Below the pieces are notes generated by a model. The model did no database searches. It saw only the letters and a list, made by a program, of their open reading frames with translations, and had not been told where the DNA came from. 64,000 nucleotides of DNA from Calliphora vicina (taxonomy: Eukaryota; Arthropoda; Insecta; Diptera; Calliphoridae), in contig NC_088780.1 in NCBI RefSeq assembly GCF_958450345.1, forward strand, positions 158,020,726 through 158,084,725, read 5' to 3'. Made by a program: the position numbers and the translations under genes. The first letter of the stretch is position 1; the number at the start of each line of letters is the position of its first letter. Below, in pieces: positions 47,530 to 60,370 of the stretch.

Positions 47530-48145
47530 AGGCATTTCATATAAGTGAACTTTTGAAATCGATGTCTTCCGATCGGGATGAAAATTGCACCAAGGTTAGT
47601 TATATTGGATAGTAATTCAGACACAATTTTTTAACAAGATCGATCGAAAACTCTCTCAGTTAGAGGGGTTCAAAATTTGACATTTTGGCCAAGCAGGTTT
47701 TTTTTCCATATCCATGTAACTTATTACCTATTGCCTTTCTTTAATCTTTAAAATTTTAAAATAATTAAATTTGGCAAAATATAAACACAAATTCAATATT
47801 TTTTTTTCCGAAATCAAAAACTTTTTGAACTTTTTTTTAAATGGGTCTTTTTTTTAAAATAAAGCTTAGATATTTTCCTTGAAGACCTAAGGTCACTAAG
47901 TGAGTGGGATATCTATCAAAATAAATATTTTGTAACTCAAGAAATACAATTTTTGATTTTCTTTTTCAAAACGGGCCCTTTTTTAAAATTTTTTCTTTTT
48001 TGCTCAAAAAAAAAGGGCCCATTTTGAAAAAAAAGTCAAAAACGTTTTTGATTTCCGAAAAAAAATATTAAATTTTTTTTTTTTAATATTTTTTTTTTAA
48101 AAGAGTGAATTTAAAAAGACGGTTCACTTGACATGAAATGCCCCA
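47530..48145. mobile_element. Inverted-repeat element with GGCATTTCAT ends
   Basis: GGCATTTCATATAAGTGAAC on the left faces GTTCACTTGACATGAAATGC on the right. A second pair inside is AAAACGGGCCCTTTTTT and AAAAAGGGCCCATTTT. No ORF. Confidence 0.6.
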
Positions 48146-48194
48146 TATGTATAAAAGATTTAAAGAAATAAAAAAATCCTTAACTATATACTTA

Positions 48195-49781
48195 CAGTAC
48201 GAGACACAAATGTGTAAATAAATTTGGAAATATCTATAATTTGAATTTTTATGCTCAACATTTACCAATCTGACAATATTTTTTACACAATATGAAGATC
48301 ATGATTAGTGAAGTATAGCAATACAAAAAAATTAATTTCAAGTAATGGCATTTAAATACCAGGATATCAAAAAGTTAAAAACTGAAATTGTGTAATTCAG
48401 TTCGCATTTTCTTTAAAGTTAAATAAACTTGTTATTATTATTTAGAAAAAGAAAAATTTTAATCAATTTCATTAATGACAGTTAGTTAAAACATGTTACT
48501 AGTTAACAATTTACAATTCTTTAAGGAATATTGAATATGAAGAAGATTATCACCGAAGTTGCAAATTCTGTTACCGAGCAGCTGAAAAATGGTATCTCCC
48601 ATCGAAAAATATCCACCAAATTCAATATTTCTTTTAATCTGTTGAGAACATAGCGAATATATGTGGTTTGGCTTTTCCAGCACCAATTTGTGGACGGAAT
48701 TCAATTATATTGTTAAAAGATGGTCTCACTGTATAACGTCTAGTTGCATCAGGAGAAGAAAATAGTCCCCGTGAGGTACAACCAAAACTATCTTCATGCT
48801 ACCAAATTAAGATTTCAAAACGTGCATCTCTTAGAGAAATCAAAAGATGTGGTTTTTATGCAATAAAGATTGTTAAAAAACCTCGTTTAACTGAAAGACA
48901 CAAGTCTCTTCGACTAACATTTGTAAATTTTTTTAAGAAATGGACCTTTGATGATTGGGAAAAAGTTATCTGTACAGATGAATCGAAAATTAACCATTTT
49001 AGAACTGATGGACCAAAATATGACTACCAAAAACGAAATGCGCCATTAAAAGACCGTGATTTTATGACGACTATGAAATATGGTAGTGGAATATTGCCAT
49101 TTTGTGGTTGTTTTTCTGCGAAAGGTGTAGGAAAACTGCATAAAATTGGTAGTAATATGAATGCAGAAATGTATATAGACATTATCAAGACAACAGATGT
49201 GGATAGTCTGAATGATTGGCGTGGACAAATTGAAAACACTGTGATACTACAAGATAACGACAACAAACATAAGTCTAAAAAGACGCTTAATTTTTTAAAA
49301 ACCGCCAAAATTACATTGCTAGATTGACTCCCACAATCTCAGAATTTAAATCCGATTGAGAATTTGGTGCGAATTCTAAAACGTCGCGTTTATAATTATC
49401 AAAATGCATTTAGAAACACAACTCAGCTCTAGGAGCGCTCCCATGATATCTAGGGATCTATAATGCAAGAAGAGTGTCGCAAACTGGTGGAGAGTATGCC
49501 CTCCAGAATTCCGGCTGCCATTGACCCGAAAGCAGGTTATTCGAAGTACTAAAAAAGTTACTTTAGTAATCTGCGCCAAAAGTGTGTAAATGGGTTGCAG
49601 TTATTTTTTTTAGATTACTGGAGTATAATTAAGGAAATATTTTATTTATTTAGTCCTAAAATATCCTTAATAAATATTGTTTAAAAAAACACAAAACGTT
49701 TCTTTATAAACATTGCACTTAAAAATGGTGTCACAAAGTGTAAATATATCACCATCATTTACACATTTTTGTCTAACACTG
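48195..49781 (+). mobile_element. Tc1-like transposon, nearly full length but broken
   Basis: Terminal repeats CAGTACGAGACACAAATGTG and, on the other strand, CAGTGTTAGACAAAAATGTG, with TA on both sides. Transposase reading starts at ATG 48537 with a helix-turn-helix-like region, then CTDESKINHF (first catalytic Asp), QDNDNKHKS (second Asp) and NLNPIENL (Glu), the Tc1 DDE pattern. At least one frameshift near 48640 and in-frame stops (around 49325 and 49430) make it inactive. Confidence 0.88.
49064..49327 (+). pseudogene. Tc1-like transposase, catalytic-core fragment
   Basis: Longest intact stretch of the broken transposase: 87 codons from MTTMKYGSGIL through NDNKHKSKKTLN, ending at a premature stop (ITLLD stop). 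The reading continues in the same frame beyond the stop with the conserved NPIENL box, so the stop is a mutation and not a natural end. Confidence 0.75.
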
Positions 49782-50000
49782 TATATAACCTCCCTACTAT
49801 GGTGCTTCTTTCTGTAGATGGACATAAGTACAACCGGACTATACCTAAGGCTAACATTTCTGAATTAAAATGTATTATACAAATTTCAAGGGTCTTTCGA
49901 ATTAACTTTGTTTTGCTTGAATCAGTCTAGGGTTGTTAAATTGTATGTCTTTTTAAAATGCGCAATTATTTTCAGAAAATTTAATAGCTATATTTGTTTT

Positions 50001-50016
50001 TTCTTTACAGGTAAGT
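50001..50016 (+). promoter_or_regulatory. Candidate recursive (ratchet) splice site
   Basis: TTTGTTTTTTCTTTACAG is followed immediately by GTAAGT: a pyrimidine tract and 3' splice site fused to a strong 5' splice site. This is the juxtaposed form known from recursive splicing of long fly introns. It fits a + strand intron starting at 45444. A chance match cannot be excluded. Confidence 0.45.
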
Positions 50017-51721
50017 TCAGCAATATCCTTATTAAATTAAAGCAACGAATTTGGTAAGACAATTTTTTAAAATTTCAAATGATGAATTTATTACATAAAG
50101 TTTCCAAAAGAAAATTTCTTGCTACTAAATTAAATTAAAGATTTTTTAATATTTATTTAAAGAACATACATAAATATGTATTTAATAGTCTTACATTAGC
50201 TAATAATTCATAAACAATTTACAGCTGAGACATTTTTATACAAACTAAACTGGACAAAGTTTTAAAGTTAAAAGCATTTACTTCCTAGTAAAGTTTTGCC
50301 AGTAGCTTCATCTCCTCCTTGCTGTGTCCAACACATATAAGTTTCCCTTTTTAATTAACATTTAACATTGCAGTTCACCACCAAAAATTTGTTGGTGGTT
50401 GTTTTATGGGATTCCAAGTTCAGACGATTATTTGCAATAACAAAGTTTGCAATAATACCGGCACCGGCACCAGTAGACAATAATGGTTGTATACATTTAT
50501 TCGTAGGTTTGTCGGTTTGTTTGTTTGAATGCAAAGTGTGAGATATTCAACATTCCGTAATGCCATACAGTACTTACTCGTACAATGACACTGAATATTT
50601 ATTTGTTTGGTTTTTCCTTTTCGCTTTTGTTTTACAAAAAAAAAAAAAAAAAAATACGAAAATTCAAGTTCAATTCTCATATAAATGAATATGCTGTCGT
50701 ATTGAATGAGACATAAAACGGCTTGGTTGGTAAATGTAATTGGAGTTATGGAGTTATAAATCATGTAAATTAGTCCTTGCAAAAAGCATTAGTTAGTTAG
50801 TTGGTAGACATTGCGTTTTGTATATTACAATATTTAGATTAAGCATCATCGTGTTAGGGATGCCAAAAATTGGTAATTTCAAAAAGGGTGTCGAATTATT
50901 CTTTTGTGAAAAATTCTTTACGGGCGATAAATTTTAGCAGGAAATTAGATTTATGTTAAATATTCAAAGTATGTAAATATTTAAGGTAAATTAAGTTATT
51001 ATTTTACAACTACATTTGATATTGCTGATTTAAATTTCATGAGAATGCAATGATATTTAAAAATAATTTAAAATAATATTGGTGATAATTAGCTCTATTC
51101 AGTGAAAGTGCACATGAGAACAAGAATAACTCTGACTATATTTGCCAAACCTATGTATATATTATATCTGCTCCATTCTGTACCTCACCCTTACCTTGCA
51201 ATTCTTTTATACATTTCATATATTTTCTGTAAATTCCCATTTTTATAAACTCCATTTACAAGTTTATTAAAAATTCATTGTCGTAAAAAGTATTTAACTT
51301 TTCTTTTCCAAGATTAGATTCATAAACATTTCCTTCTTTTGATTTTCTTTTAAAAAATATAGAATGATGTTTCTCCTCTTTGAAAATCATTAAAAGTCAT
51401 TGCAATGTTTTTTTTTTTTGTTTTTAAAAGATCCTCATACATATTTTATTTGTAATATTTTCTATTCTAAATCTAAAATGTTTCACAAGTTTGTTGGTAT
51501 CACTGACTGGTTGGCAGTGATAAAATGCAATTGTTGTTGCTTTTAACCCCAACATTAAATATACAGTAAAATCACTAAAACAAAACCAGCAACAGCAACA
51601 ACAACAACGAGTTTCAGACAAAAACCAAAGCGGAAAAAGTGTATTTAACCAACAAACCAAAATACCCCGAAAAGTACACTCACACATAGACTTACACTAA
51701 CGGACATCCACCGAAATTGTC
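50017..51721. other. No gene seen (putative intron)
   Basis: Unique-looking DNA with a poly(A) run at 50637-50655 and a CAA-rich tract at 51590-51610. No element recognised. Confidence 0.5.
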
Positions 51722-51820
51722 CAGCAGTTCTGGGTAACTGTCCAGAACTAGTGAATTTACTTATCATTAGTTATATAAATATTGTAGCTACGGAAATAGT
51801 TATTTTAAAACGTGCATGTC
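51722..51820 (-). repeat. Dispersed repeat matching 4.1 kb
   Basis: Read on the minus strand: AAAATAACTATTTCCGTAGC, AACTAATGATAAG, TTCACTAGTTCTGG and CCCAGAACTG, as at 4096-4190. It sits 100 bases left of the 2.1-kb palindrome. Confidence 0.45.
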
Positions 51821-51919
51821 CTTAGCTGGGGTTTAATTGACCCCACATAGGTTACAAAGAGTCTGTCTGATAGCTGGTCCAAATTAGTCAACGCATTGGA
51901 TTCACATAGCGTATACATA

Positions 51920-54034
51920 TTAGGGTGGCCCTTAATAAACGAAAGTTGGATTTTGGCCATTCTCACCCCCCAGTTTGGTGAACATTAGTAAAAAAATCAT
52001 CCTGAAAAAATTTTAGGTAAATCGGTTGGGGTTAAGACGTGCCGCAAGCCCTCTGAAGTTTTGAGATGCATTTACAAGGGGAAAAAATTAATTTTTTTCA
52101 GTTTTTGTAAAAATTTTGCCATTAAAAAATTACTTTTGTAATTCAATTTAAAAGAATCGAAATGTGTACGTAATTGTCGTTCTAATGAGACATAAAAAAC
52201 AGAAATCGGTTAAAAAATTTTAAAGTTATTAAAAATTCGCCAGGCCATTAACGTGTCTCAGGCCACTAGAACAAGAAATGTTGGAACAAAATTAACATAT
52301 TTTGAGAAATATTAAAATAAAAGCTCATTTTTACTTAAAATATGTCCATATTTACTTGTATATGAGTTTTTGTCTTCGTAGGATACCGTTAACCTATTCT
52401 TAGGTATGAACAAAAAAAATTAATTTTTTTAACGGCAGTTTCAAAACTCCATTTTCAAATTTTTAAAAATTTTGTTAAACAAATTTCAGAATTTTTTGAT
52501 CATCTCATTGGGATTTATTAAGAGTATAATAGGGAATTAAATCGTGAAAAAATTATGAAAATATCTCTTATAGTTTTTCCGTACCTGCGATTTAAATTTT
52601 GAAATTTTCGAGAAAAACCAATTATTTGGCAATTTTTAGGCCAATGAGCTCTATTTTCTTACTCTTATGAATTTTAAGCAAAAATTAATTAGAATATTAT
52701 AGTCCAGATAATTCTAAATATACTCTGAAACTTTTACTAAAATCAAAAAACGTTAACCCTTAAATCGTGAAGGTCAAAGGTCAAATTTTTCAATATTTGG
52801 AATTTCTCTTGGAAAGATTTTGAAATGTTCGAAATGTTGTATATTTTTGGGCCGATTTTGATGAAATTTAACAAAAATATAACACAAAGCCTAGTATTTA
52901 CAAAAGCAGCAGAAAAATTAAAATTAACCCTATATAGCACTTGGTGTTAAAATGACCCCAAACTTCTAAAACCATAAAAAATTATGATTTTAAAAGTTTG
53001 GTGTCATTTTAACCCCAAGTGCCATTAAGCGTTAATTTCCATTCTTGTTCTGTTATTATAAACCCTAGAGTTTATGTTATATTTTTGTTAAATTTCATCA
53101 AAATCGGCCCAAAAATATACAAAATTTCGATCATTTCGAAATCTTTCCAAGAGAAATTCCAAATATTGAAAAATTTTACCTTTGACCTTCACGATTTAAG
53201 GGTTAACGTCTTCCGATTTTAGTAGAAGTTTCAGAGTATATTTTGAATTATCTGGACTATAATATTCTGAATAGGTTTTACTTAAAATTCATAAGAGTAA
53301 GGAAATAGAGCTCGTATTTTAGGCTCATTGGCCTAAAAATTGCCAAATAATTGGTTTTTCTCGAAAATTTCAAAATTTAAATCGCAGGTACGGAAAAACT
53401 ATAAGAGATATTTTCATAATTTTTTCACATTTTTATTCCCTATTATACTCTTAATAAATCCCAATGAGATGATCAAAAAATTCTGAAATTTGTTTAACAA
53501 AATTTTTAAAAATTTGAAAATGGAGTTTTGAAACTGCCGTTAAAAAAATTAAATTTTTTTGTTCATACCTAAGAATAGGTTAACGGTATCCTACGAAGAC
53601 AAAAACTCATATACAAGTAAATATGGACATATTTTAAGTAAAAATGAGCTTTTATTTTAATATTTCTCAAAATATGTTAATTTTGTTCCTACATTTCATG
53701 TTCTAGTGGCCTGAGACACGTTAATGGCCTGGCGAATTTTTAATAACTTTAACATTTTTTGACCGATTTCTGTTTTTTATGTCTCATTAGAACGACAATT
53801 ACGTACACATTTCGATTCTTTTAAATTAAATTACAAAAGTAATTTTTTAATGGCAAAATTTTTACAAAAACTGAAAAAAATGCATTTTTTCCCCTTGTAA
53901 ATGCATCTCAAAACTTCAGAGGGCCCAACCGATTTACCTAAAATTTTTTCAGGATGATTTTTTTGCTAATGTTCACCAAACTGGAGGGTGAGAAAGGCCA
54001 AAATCCAACTTTCGTTTATTAAGGGCCACCCTAA
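51920..54034. mobile_element. 2.1-kb long-inverted-repeat (foldback) element
   Basis: The two ~1.05-kb arms are near-perfect reverse complements. They start TTAGGGTGGCCCTTAATAAA, end with its complement and meet near 52977-52985. The direct repeat TACATA flanks both ends and may be the target duplication. Mirror-image ORFs of about 65 codons occur in both arms, but these are only the palindrome read twice. No transposase is seen. Confidence 0.85.
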
Positions 54035-54636
54035 TACATATATACAGTTATTTTATCATATATTTAATTGGCTACTTGACATAACTAGTCATAACTAGTC
54101 ATTTTAACATGTATGTTTCCCAGGCGAAAGCTAATTGACAGAGTCAGTCTAAAGACATCTCCCAAGTAGTCAAATCAACCAGATACCAGCTAAAAAGAGA
54201 GTCAAATAGTCAAATGCTTACTACAATGTGACCAATCTTCCGTATGCTAACTACAATAGGGCAACCAAATAACCGGCATCCAATGGTCTACGAAAAAAAG
54301 CTTATAACTTTTGTATTATTCGAGGGAATACGAATTATTATTCTAGTAATATACTGTATGAAATGCTAAAATAAAAATTGTGTCGTATGTTAGTTGGCCC
54401 ATCTTTCTGGCAACATATGGATTCCGCGCCAAAAAAACTGCTCATCTTTTGAGTCCAAGAACGAATCAAGCTAATTTCGGATTTCTGTTCTGAAGTGAAG
54501 CGTATCCCAGAGAGAACATTCTCGATCGAAACAAATAGTTATCGGAGGGGCAAAGTCTGGACTATAAGGCGGGTGAGGTAAAACTTCTCAACCACTTCTT
54601 TCTAAATAGTTTTTAACAGGTATTGCAACATGTTTT

Positions 54637-55243
54637 TATATCCTACACCACCATAGTGGGGAGGGTATGTTTGTAACGCCCAAAAATATTAGTCTAACAC
54701 CCACCTTAAAGTATACCGATCGACATAGAATCACTTTCTGAGTCGATTACATGTAAACCTTGTGCGGAGAGTACAGGTCGCAATTTTGAAGATATTTCGA
54801 TCAAATTTGGTACATATTATTACATATTGAAACTGGCTGAAATCGGTCCATTATTTCACCTAGCCCCCATACAAATGTCCTTCCGAAATTGGATTTTATC
54901 GGTCATTAATGTTTAATTTATATATGTATCTCCACAAATTGCGCTCCAAATAAGTTTTATATATACAAAATTCATGCCACCAAATTTTGTTACGATCGGT
55001 CCATAATTAGTCATAGCTCCCATATAGACCCGCTTCCGAAAATCACTTTAACGTACATAAATCGCTTAAAAATGTTGGTATACACACAAAATTCAACATT
55101 CATAGCCCCCATACAAGGCCCACTTCCGAAAATCAATCAAAAATATAAATTATTGAAATTTTAAAAGAAAAATGTTTTTGATCTTTTACTTAGTGTAGGG
55201 TATTATATGGTCGGGCTTGACCGACCATACTTTCTTACTTGTT
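54637..55243 (+). repeat. Dispersed repeat family B, copy 1
   Basis: Starts TATATCCTACACCACCATAG with GTGGGGAGGGTAT. Interior carries GGTCCATAATTAGTCATAGC. Ends GTGTAGGGTATTATATGGTC, hairpin GGTCGGGCTTGACCGACC and TTTCTTACTTGTT. Same layout and tail as family A. Confidence 0.75.
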
Positions 55244-55614
55244 CATGTCTGGTGTTATCCGACCAGTTCTGGCTTCCTACGAATCAGTTGCGTTTGGTAC
55301 ATGTTCCCTGTGATGGTTTGGTCAGATTTCAGCACAATTCTCTGTATTTTCTCCCTCCAAATACAGAGAGTTATCTTAGCGACATGAATATTTGGCGTTG
55401 GTGTCGATTCGGCTGGTTGGCAGGGCTTTACATACGATCTCTTACGTTTCGTGTTATCGTCATGGATCCATTTTTCATCTCAAGTAATGAATCGGTGTAA
55501 AAATTATTTTCTTTTATATCGTTCAAGCATCATTTCGGACATGCAAAATCGTCTTTCATTGGCTCTCTTCTTAAATTCGTATGGTACCCAATTTCCCTGA
55601 TTTTGGATGAATGC

Positions 55615-56072
55615 TTAGATATAAGGAAAAACCCGGGACAACCTCGATATTTGGTATATTTTTGATCGATATCTGGATTACTAAATCATTAATATAGACA
55701 ATATGGATATCTAATGATAGATATTTCAAAGTCCATTGCAACGATATAAGACTATAGTAATTTGCACCTACAATGGATCAAAATCGGGAAAAATATTTTT
55801 AAACCAGATTTTTTTTTTACCGAAACATTTTTTTTCACTAATAAATAAAATTTTTTTTTTTTAAAAATTAAAAAAAAAAATTGAAAACAATTTTTAAAAA
55901 AATTTAAAAAAAACAATTTCGAAATTTTTTTTTTTAATTTTCAAAAATAATTTTGAAAAACTTTTTTTTTTAAATTTCGTTTACCTAAAAATATTTTAGA
56001 TTTGTATATTAAAGTATAATTTGGTGAAGGGTATATAAGATTCGGCACAGCCGAATATAGCTCTCTTACTTG
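55615..56072 (+). repeat. Dispersed repeat family A, copy 4, 5' truncated
   Basis: Begins at TTAGATATAAGGAAAAAC, lacking the ATACCC start. Ends GGTGAAGGGTATATAAGATT, hairpin and CTCTCTTACTTGTT. Lies inside a mariner. Confidence 0.78.
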
Positions 56073-56250
56073 TTTTTTTTTTTAATTATAGAAGTAAAGC
56101 AGAAGTTCCCGAATATGACTCTTTGTTGGCACAAAATACGATATTTTCGAAGAAAAAAAAAATTGGGAATAAATGACAGATATGTTTCCTTCAAAATGAG
56201 ATACATATAAGTTCTTAAAGACAAAGATACGCCATCTGAATTTTAAATAA

Positions 56251-58559
56251 CAAGTACATAAACATTTGAAATCGACTTCACTTTCATCTAGTAAATATGT
56301 AAAATAACTCGAATAGTGAAGTTGTTGTTAGTAAAGCAGCTAGTCCTTAAAAAGAAACATAACTAAACTTTCACAATTGCTACAGCTTGATCCAAGGGAC
56401 ATTAAAATGATAATATACCCAGCATTATATAGTGAGTAAAATGGCATATTCCTAAAGTGAAATAATAATAAAAAAATTAAACATATGTACTACACTTCAG
56501 ATTACAAACCGACAATAAGTGACAATTGACTCTCCAATAGATTACTTGTGGTAGGTAAAACAACTCATTCTAAAGTGCAGTTCAAAATAAAAGTTTAACA
56601 TGACTTACATAGTGACATTAAAGTGACAACTGACTTCACGCTAGATTACCTGGGATGTATAAAGTAACCAATTGAACTCCGTCTGAAACACGAAGAACAC
56701 ATATGAGTCAATGGCCCAAAAATATATAAATTGGAGACAGCCAAATAATCAAAAATTAGTGAAAATGAATGTCAATGTATCCCTTATATGAAATAAAGCT
56801 GCTGGGCAGTTTAAGTCTGACTACTGACTCCCTTTATGTGTCTATAAAAGCGTTTAAATGAATGTGGACTGACGCACCATTATACCAAGAACTGAAAAAT
56901 GGGGATTTAATGCAGACTCTTCCTTTTTTTTTTTTTTTTTCTCTTTTTTAAATTTTACCCAATTTCGTTATTTTTGTTTTTGGTTGTTTGTTAAGGGTTT
57001 CTCGCTGTTGTTGTTGTAGTTGATGACGCTGACGGAGACAATAAATGTAAAGGCTGTTGTCGTTGGCTGTGTATTACTATCTGGGTGTTTGTGTAAGCAA
57101 TATTACCCACAATAACATCAACTACCAGCAAATGCAATTATTTAAGTGCTCGCTTACTTGCTACTTCATTGATGCAAAAGAAAAAAAATAAAACAACAAA
57201 AATATTCAGTGTATTTTTCGTATCTTTTACAATTTGAAGTGACTGCTGCTTCGTTTGGTTTTAGTTGGGTTGGAATGGAATGGATGGTGGCATCGGTTTC
57301 GTTTCATTATTTGTTTTGTTATAGTGTGCGTATGTAAGAGAGAGGAAATACTTTAAGTACTTGTCGGACGAAAGCGTTCAAGTGTGCGGATGGTGTCTGG
57401 GAAGTCTTGGAAAACTTTTAAACGACATGTCGCGACATATTGAACTTATTGGTTTATGTTGATATGATTCCTTATTGACTACTCAATGAGATCGTTGAAC
57501 TTGATCAAGCTAATATGTTAGTGAAAAGAGTTTGGATATAGTAACAACCTGTTGCATTCAGGTACTGGACTGCGTGTACTGTAGGTTCGATTCTGGGCAT
57601 AATACTCTTAGAGCGAAAAATTAGGTTTACTGACATTTTTGAGAGTTATTAATTGTTACCGAGACTTGTATCCTTTACAATAGCCTTAAGAATTTATATG
57701 AAGACTCCGTAATTTTGAGATGTCATGAAACAAGTTTAATTTATTCAGCAATCGGAAAGCAAAGGAAAATGAAGTTATGGAAAATTTGGAGAATGTGAGT
57801 ATTTTCATTCTCATTCTTTTCCAGCTACATAGTGTAGACACCCATTAGCTAGGCTCTTGGAGAATCGGTCCATAGGGAGTCATTCTTTAAAATCAATGAA
57901 AATATAATCTCCCAGAATAGAATTTTGTGGGCGATTTAGAGTTTCTCTGCATATATGTAAATCAAAAGAAGTCATCAGAAAAGACTTCCGCTCTATAAAC
58001 TATTCATATTTTCTGTTGACAACCTTGAAAAGACTCATCGACTTACATATAAGCAGAAGCTCTTCACGACTTACGAGATGTTAAAACGCCTATCTAAAGA
58101 GTCGCTTAACGGAGACAGCACTACATACAGCACAGATCACTAGAATTTAAATAATATACAATGGCAGCTTTCATAGATATACAAGGGGTCTTCAAAAATG
58201 TAGGAACTTCAACGTGCTCTGAAAGATCTAGCTGTTGAAACTTACAATAGGGTAAAGAGCGCTTCGTTTCCTTACTAAACCTTCCACCAGATGTTCTGTA
58301 CAAAATGTGCATTGAACCCTATGCTTGTTAATTGGAGTACGCCCAATACCACTATTCACTAGTCAGACTATTATGCACCTAACTCCAATAGATCTTCACT
58401 TAATATCCATTTCCATCAGTAGTGCGGTAAGACTATCTGCCTGTGAATGCTGGAGATCCAGAACGTAAGGACATGCACAAATACTCAATTAACTTCCTTC
58501 TCAACTACATCCCCCATAAGTTATTAAAATTTTTTATTGCTTCCAGTTGGGAATGAAAA
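56251..58559. other. No gene seen (putative intron)
   Basis: Repeat-poor tract with GTTGTTGTTGTAGTTG near 57005 and a T-run at 56922-56940. 58150-58500 may be degraded LINE sequence upstream of the RNase H remnant, but I cannot identify its parts. Confidence 0.5.
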
Positions 58560-59260
58560 TGATTAATGGATATTTTATAAAAGTATACACTGATGGTTCA
58601 AAGATGGAGTGCGGCGTTGGATCTGGCATCTTCTATGATGAACTCAGACTAAAATTCTGAATATGTCTTCTAGATAAAGTCAATGTATTTCAGGCTGAGA
58701 TATTGGCGATTAGGGAGGCATGTACAATCATTCGCGAAAAGAATATTTGCGGTAGCACTGCGATATTTGTCGACAGCTAGGGGGCACTCATTTCACTTAA
58801 GTCATATACTATGAAATCTACTTTAGTCCGTCACTGCAAGGAAGAATTGTCTAGGCTAGTTCGTCTAACTGACATTACTTTATTTAGGGTATCTGGACAT
58901 AAAGACTAGACTACGGTAATTAGCAGGCAGACGAGCTGGTCAGAGAAGATTCCGCTGTGGATGTCTCAAATACAGCATTTGTAGGAATACCGCTTGAGAC
59001 CAATAAAAGTGAAATCGCTAGACATCACAACCTAAAGAAGGTGGCACAAATTGGAAACATGCAAGCTAGACAGAAAATTGTGGTCAGAATACAACGAAGT
59101 ATAAAAGTTCTGAATAGGAACCGGAATTACATTACGAGGATGACAGTAGTGCTGGACTTTCCTTCAACAGTTACTGCCGCAGATCTGCGAAAAATTCTGG
59201 AGTTGGGCATAATCATTCTTTTAACTGATTGTTCATTGTTATTCCGAACAAATAAATGAA
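58560..59260 (+). pseudogene. LINE RNase H domain remnant
   Basis: Reads VYTDGSK (about 58582), GVGSGIF, FQAEILAIREA (about 58688), an IFVDS box and VSGHKD, the four blocks of LINE-encoded RNase H (I/R1/LOA type). Stop codons follow the first and third blocks. The open stretch 58957-59259 is the frame after the domain. Dead copy. Confidence 0.72.
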
Positions 59261-59409
59261 TAAGATTGTACTTTTTGTTCAGTTGTTCATTTTTATTCTG
59301 TGGTCTTTGACTGAACTAAGTGATTGAATGATTTCTCTGTGAATGTGTTTGTAAATAGTGTACAAAACGAAGAGGTGACAACGCTTTTGGAAACAAATTT
59401 GACTGGATT

Positions 59410-60370
59410 TTAAAATTTTTTAGCTTTTATTTTGAAACATTTGTACATTATAAATTTATTCGAAGTATTGGCAACATATGGATTCCTAGCCAAAATAACT
59501 GTTTATCTTTTGTGGCCTAGAACGAATCAAGCCAATATCGGATACTCTGTTCCAAAGTGAAGCGTATCCCAGAGAGAGCGTTCTGCTTCGATTGAGCTTT
59601 CTAGGCAAAACATCCCAAACACATTCTAAATACTTTTTAACAGGTATTGCAATATGTGGCCGAGCGTTGTCATGAATATTAAGGTTTCATGACTGGCCGT
59701 ATATTCTAGACGTTTTCGACCAATTCTCGCTTCAAACGAATTAATTGCATTCGGTACTCCCACGGATTGCATTCGGTTGCTCCCACAAAATACAGAGCAT
59801 TACCTTAGCGCCATGGATATTTGGCTTAGATGACGATTCCGCTAGTTGGCCGTTGGTAAGCTCTCTTACGCTGCGGGTTAATGGATCCATTTGTCATCGC
59901 AAGTAATGATTCGATGCAAAAATGATTTTCTTTTATAGCGTTAGAGCAGCATTTTAGACATACAAAATCGTTTTTCAAGGTATCGTCTTTTGAAATTACA
60001 GTGCACTCGCGATAATATCAACTAATTAAAACCTTTTGCAAGATTGTTCATATTTGCGAATTTCATCTAATTCCAATCAACAGCTAGGGAAGTTCAACAA
60101 TTATTAAGCAGTTGAATTAGAATTTAGCCACTTCCCTGTTGTTTTAGATTTCAACTCTGAGTAGATAGATAAAATACGCTAAAAGAACAAAAATAAGCTG
60201 TTCATATTTTAAAAAGCTTTAAAATATGATCTGCTCAGTTCACTAAGTTCATATTTTAGAGTACCCTATGGAAGCAAAAAGTGTTCATATTTTGGGGTGT
60301 TCATATTATCGCGAGTGTACTGTACTGCTAGAGTAGCTACCAATGATTTTGCAAACTATATTCGATGCGT
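59410..60370 (-). mobile_element. mariner fragment with nested pogo-type MITE
   Basis: Minus-strand mariner from TTTTTTAGCTTTTATTTTG through CCCAGAGAGAGCGTTCTGC and ATGGATCCATTTGTCATC. It is interrupted at 59999-60322 and resumes as TGCTAGAGTAGCTACCAATG. Degenerate. Confidence 0.75.
59999..60322. mobile_element. pogo/Tigger-type MITE, 324 bp
   Basis: Inverted ends CAGTGCACTCGCGATAATAT and CAGTACACTCGCGATAATAT (other strand), with TA on both sides. The host mariner sequence continues on either side. Non-coding. Confidence 0.82.

Larger units (their letters stand above)
54398..56250 (-). mobile_element. mariner fragment carrying two nested repeats
   Basis: Minus-strand mariner text at 54398-54635, 55244-55614 and 56073-56250 (shared CAACATATGGATTCC, CCCAGAGAGA and ATGGATCCATTTTTCATC). 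It is split by a family B repeat (54637-55243) and a 5'-truncated family A repeat (55615-56072). No intact frame. Confidence 0.75.

Noticed and set aside
52743..53222. Two similar ~65-codon frames on opposite strands (NFIKIGPKIY)
   Set aside because: They are the same sequence read from the two arms of the 2.1-kb palindrome. The similarity is a consequence of the inverted repeat, not of coding constraint.
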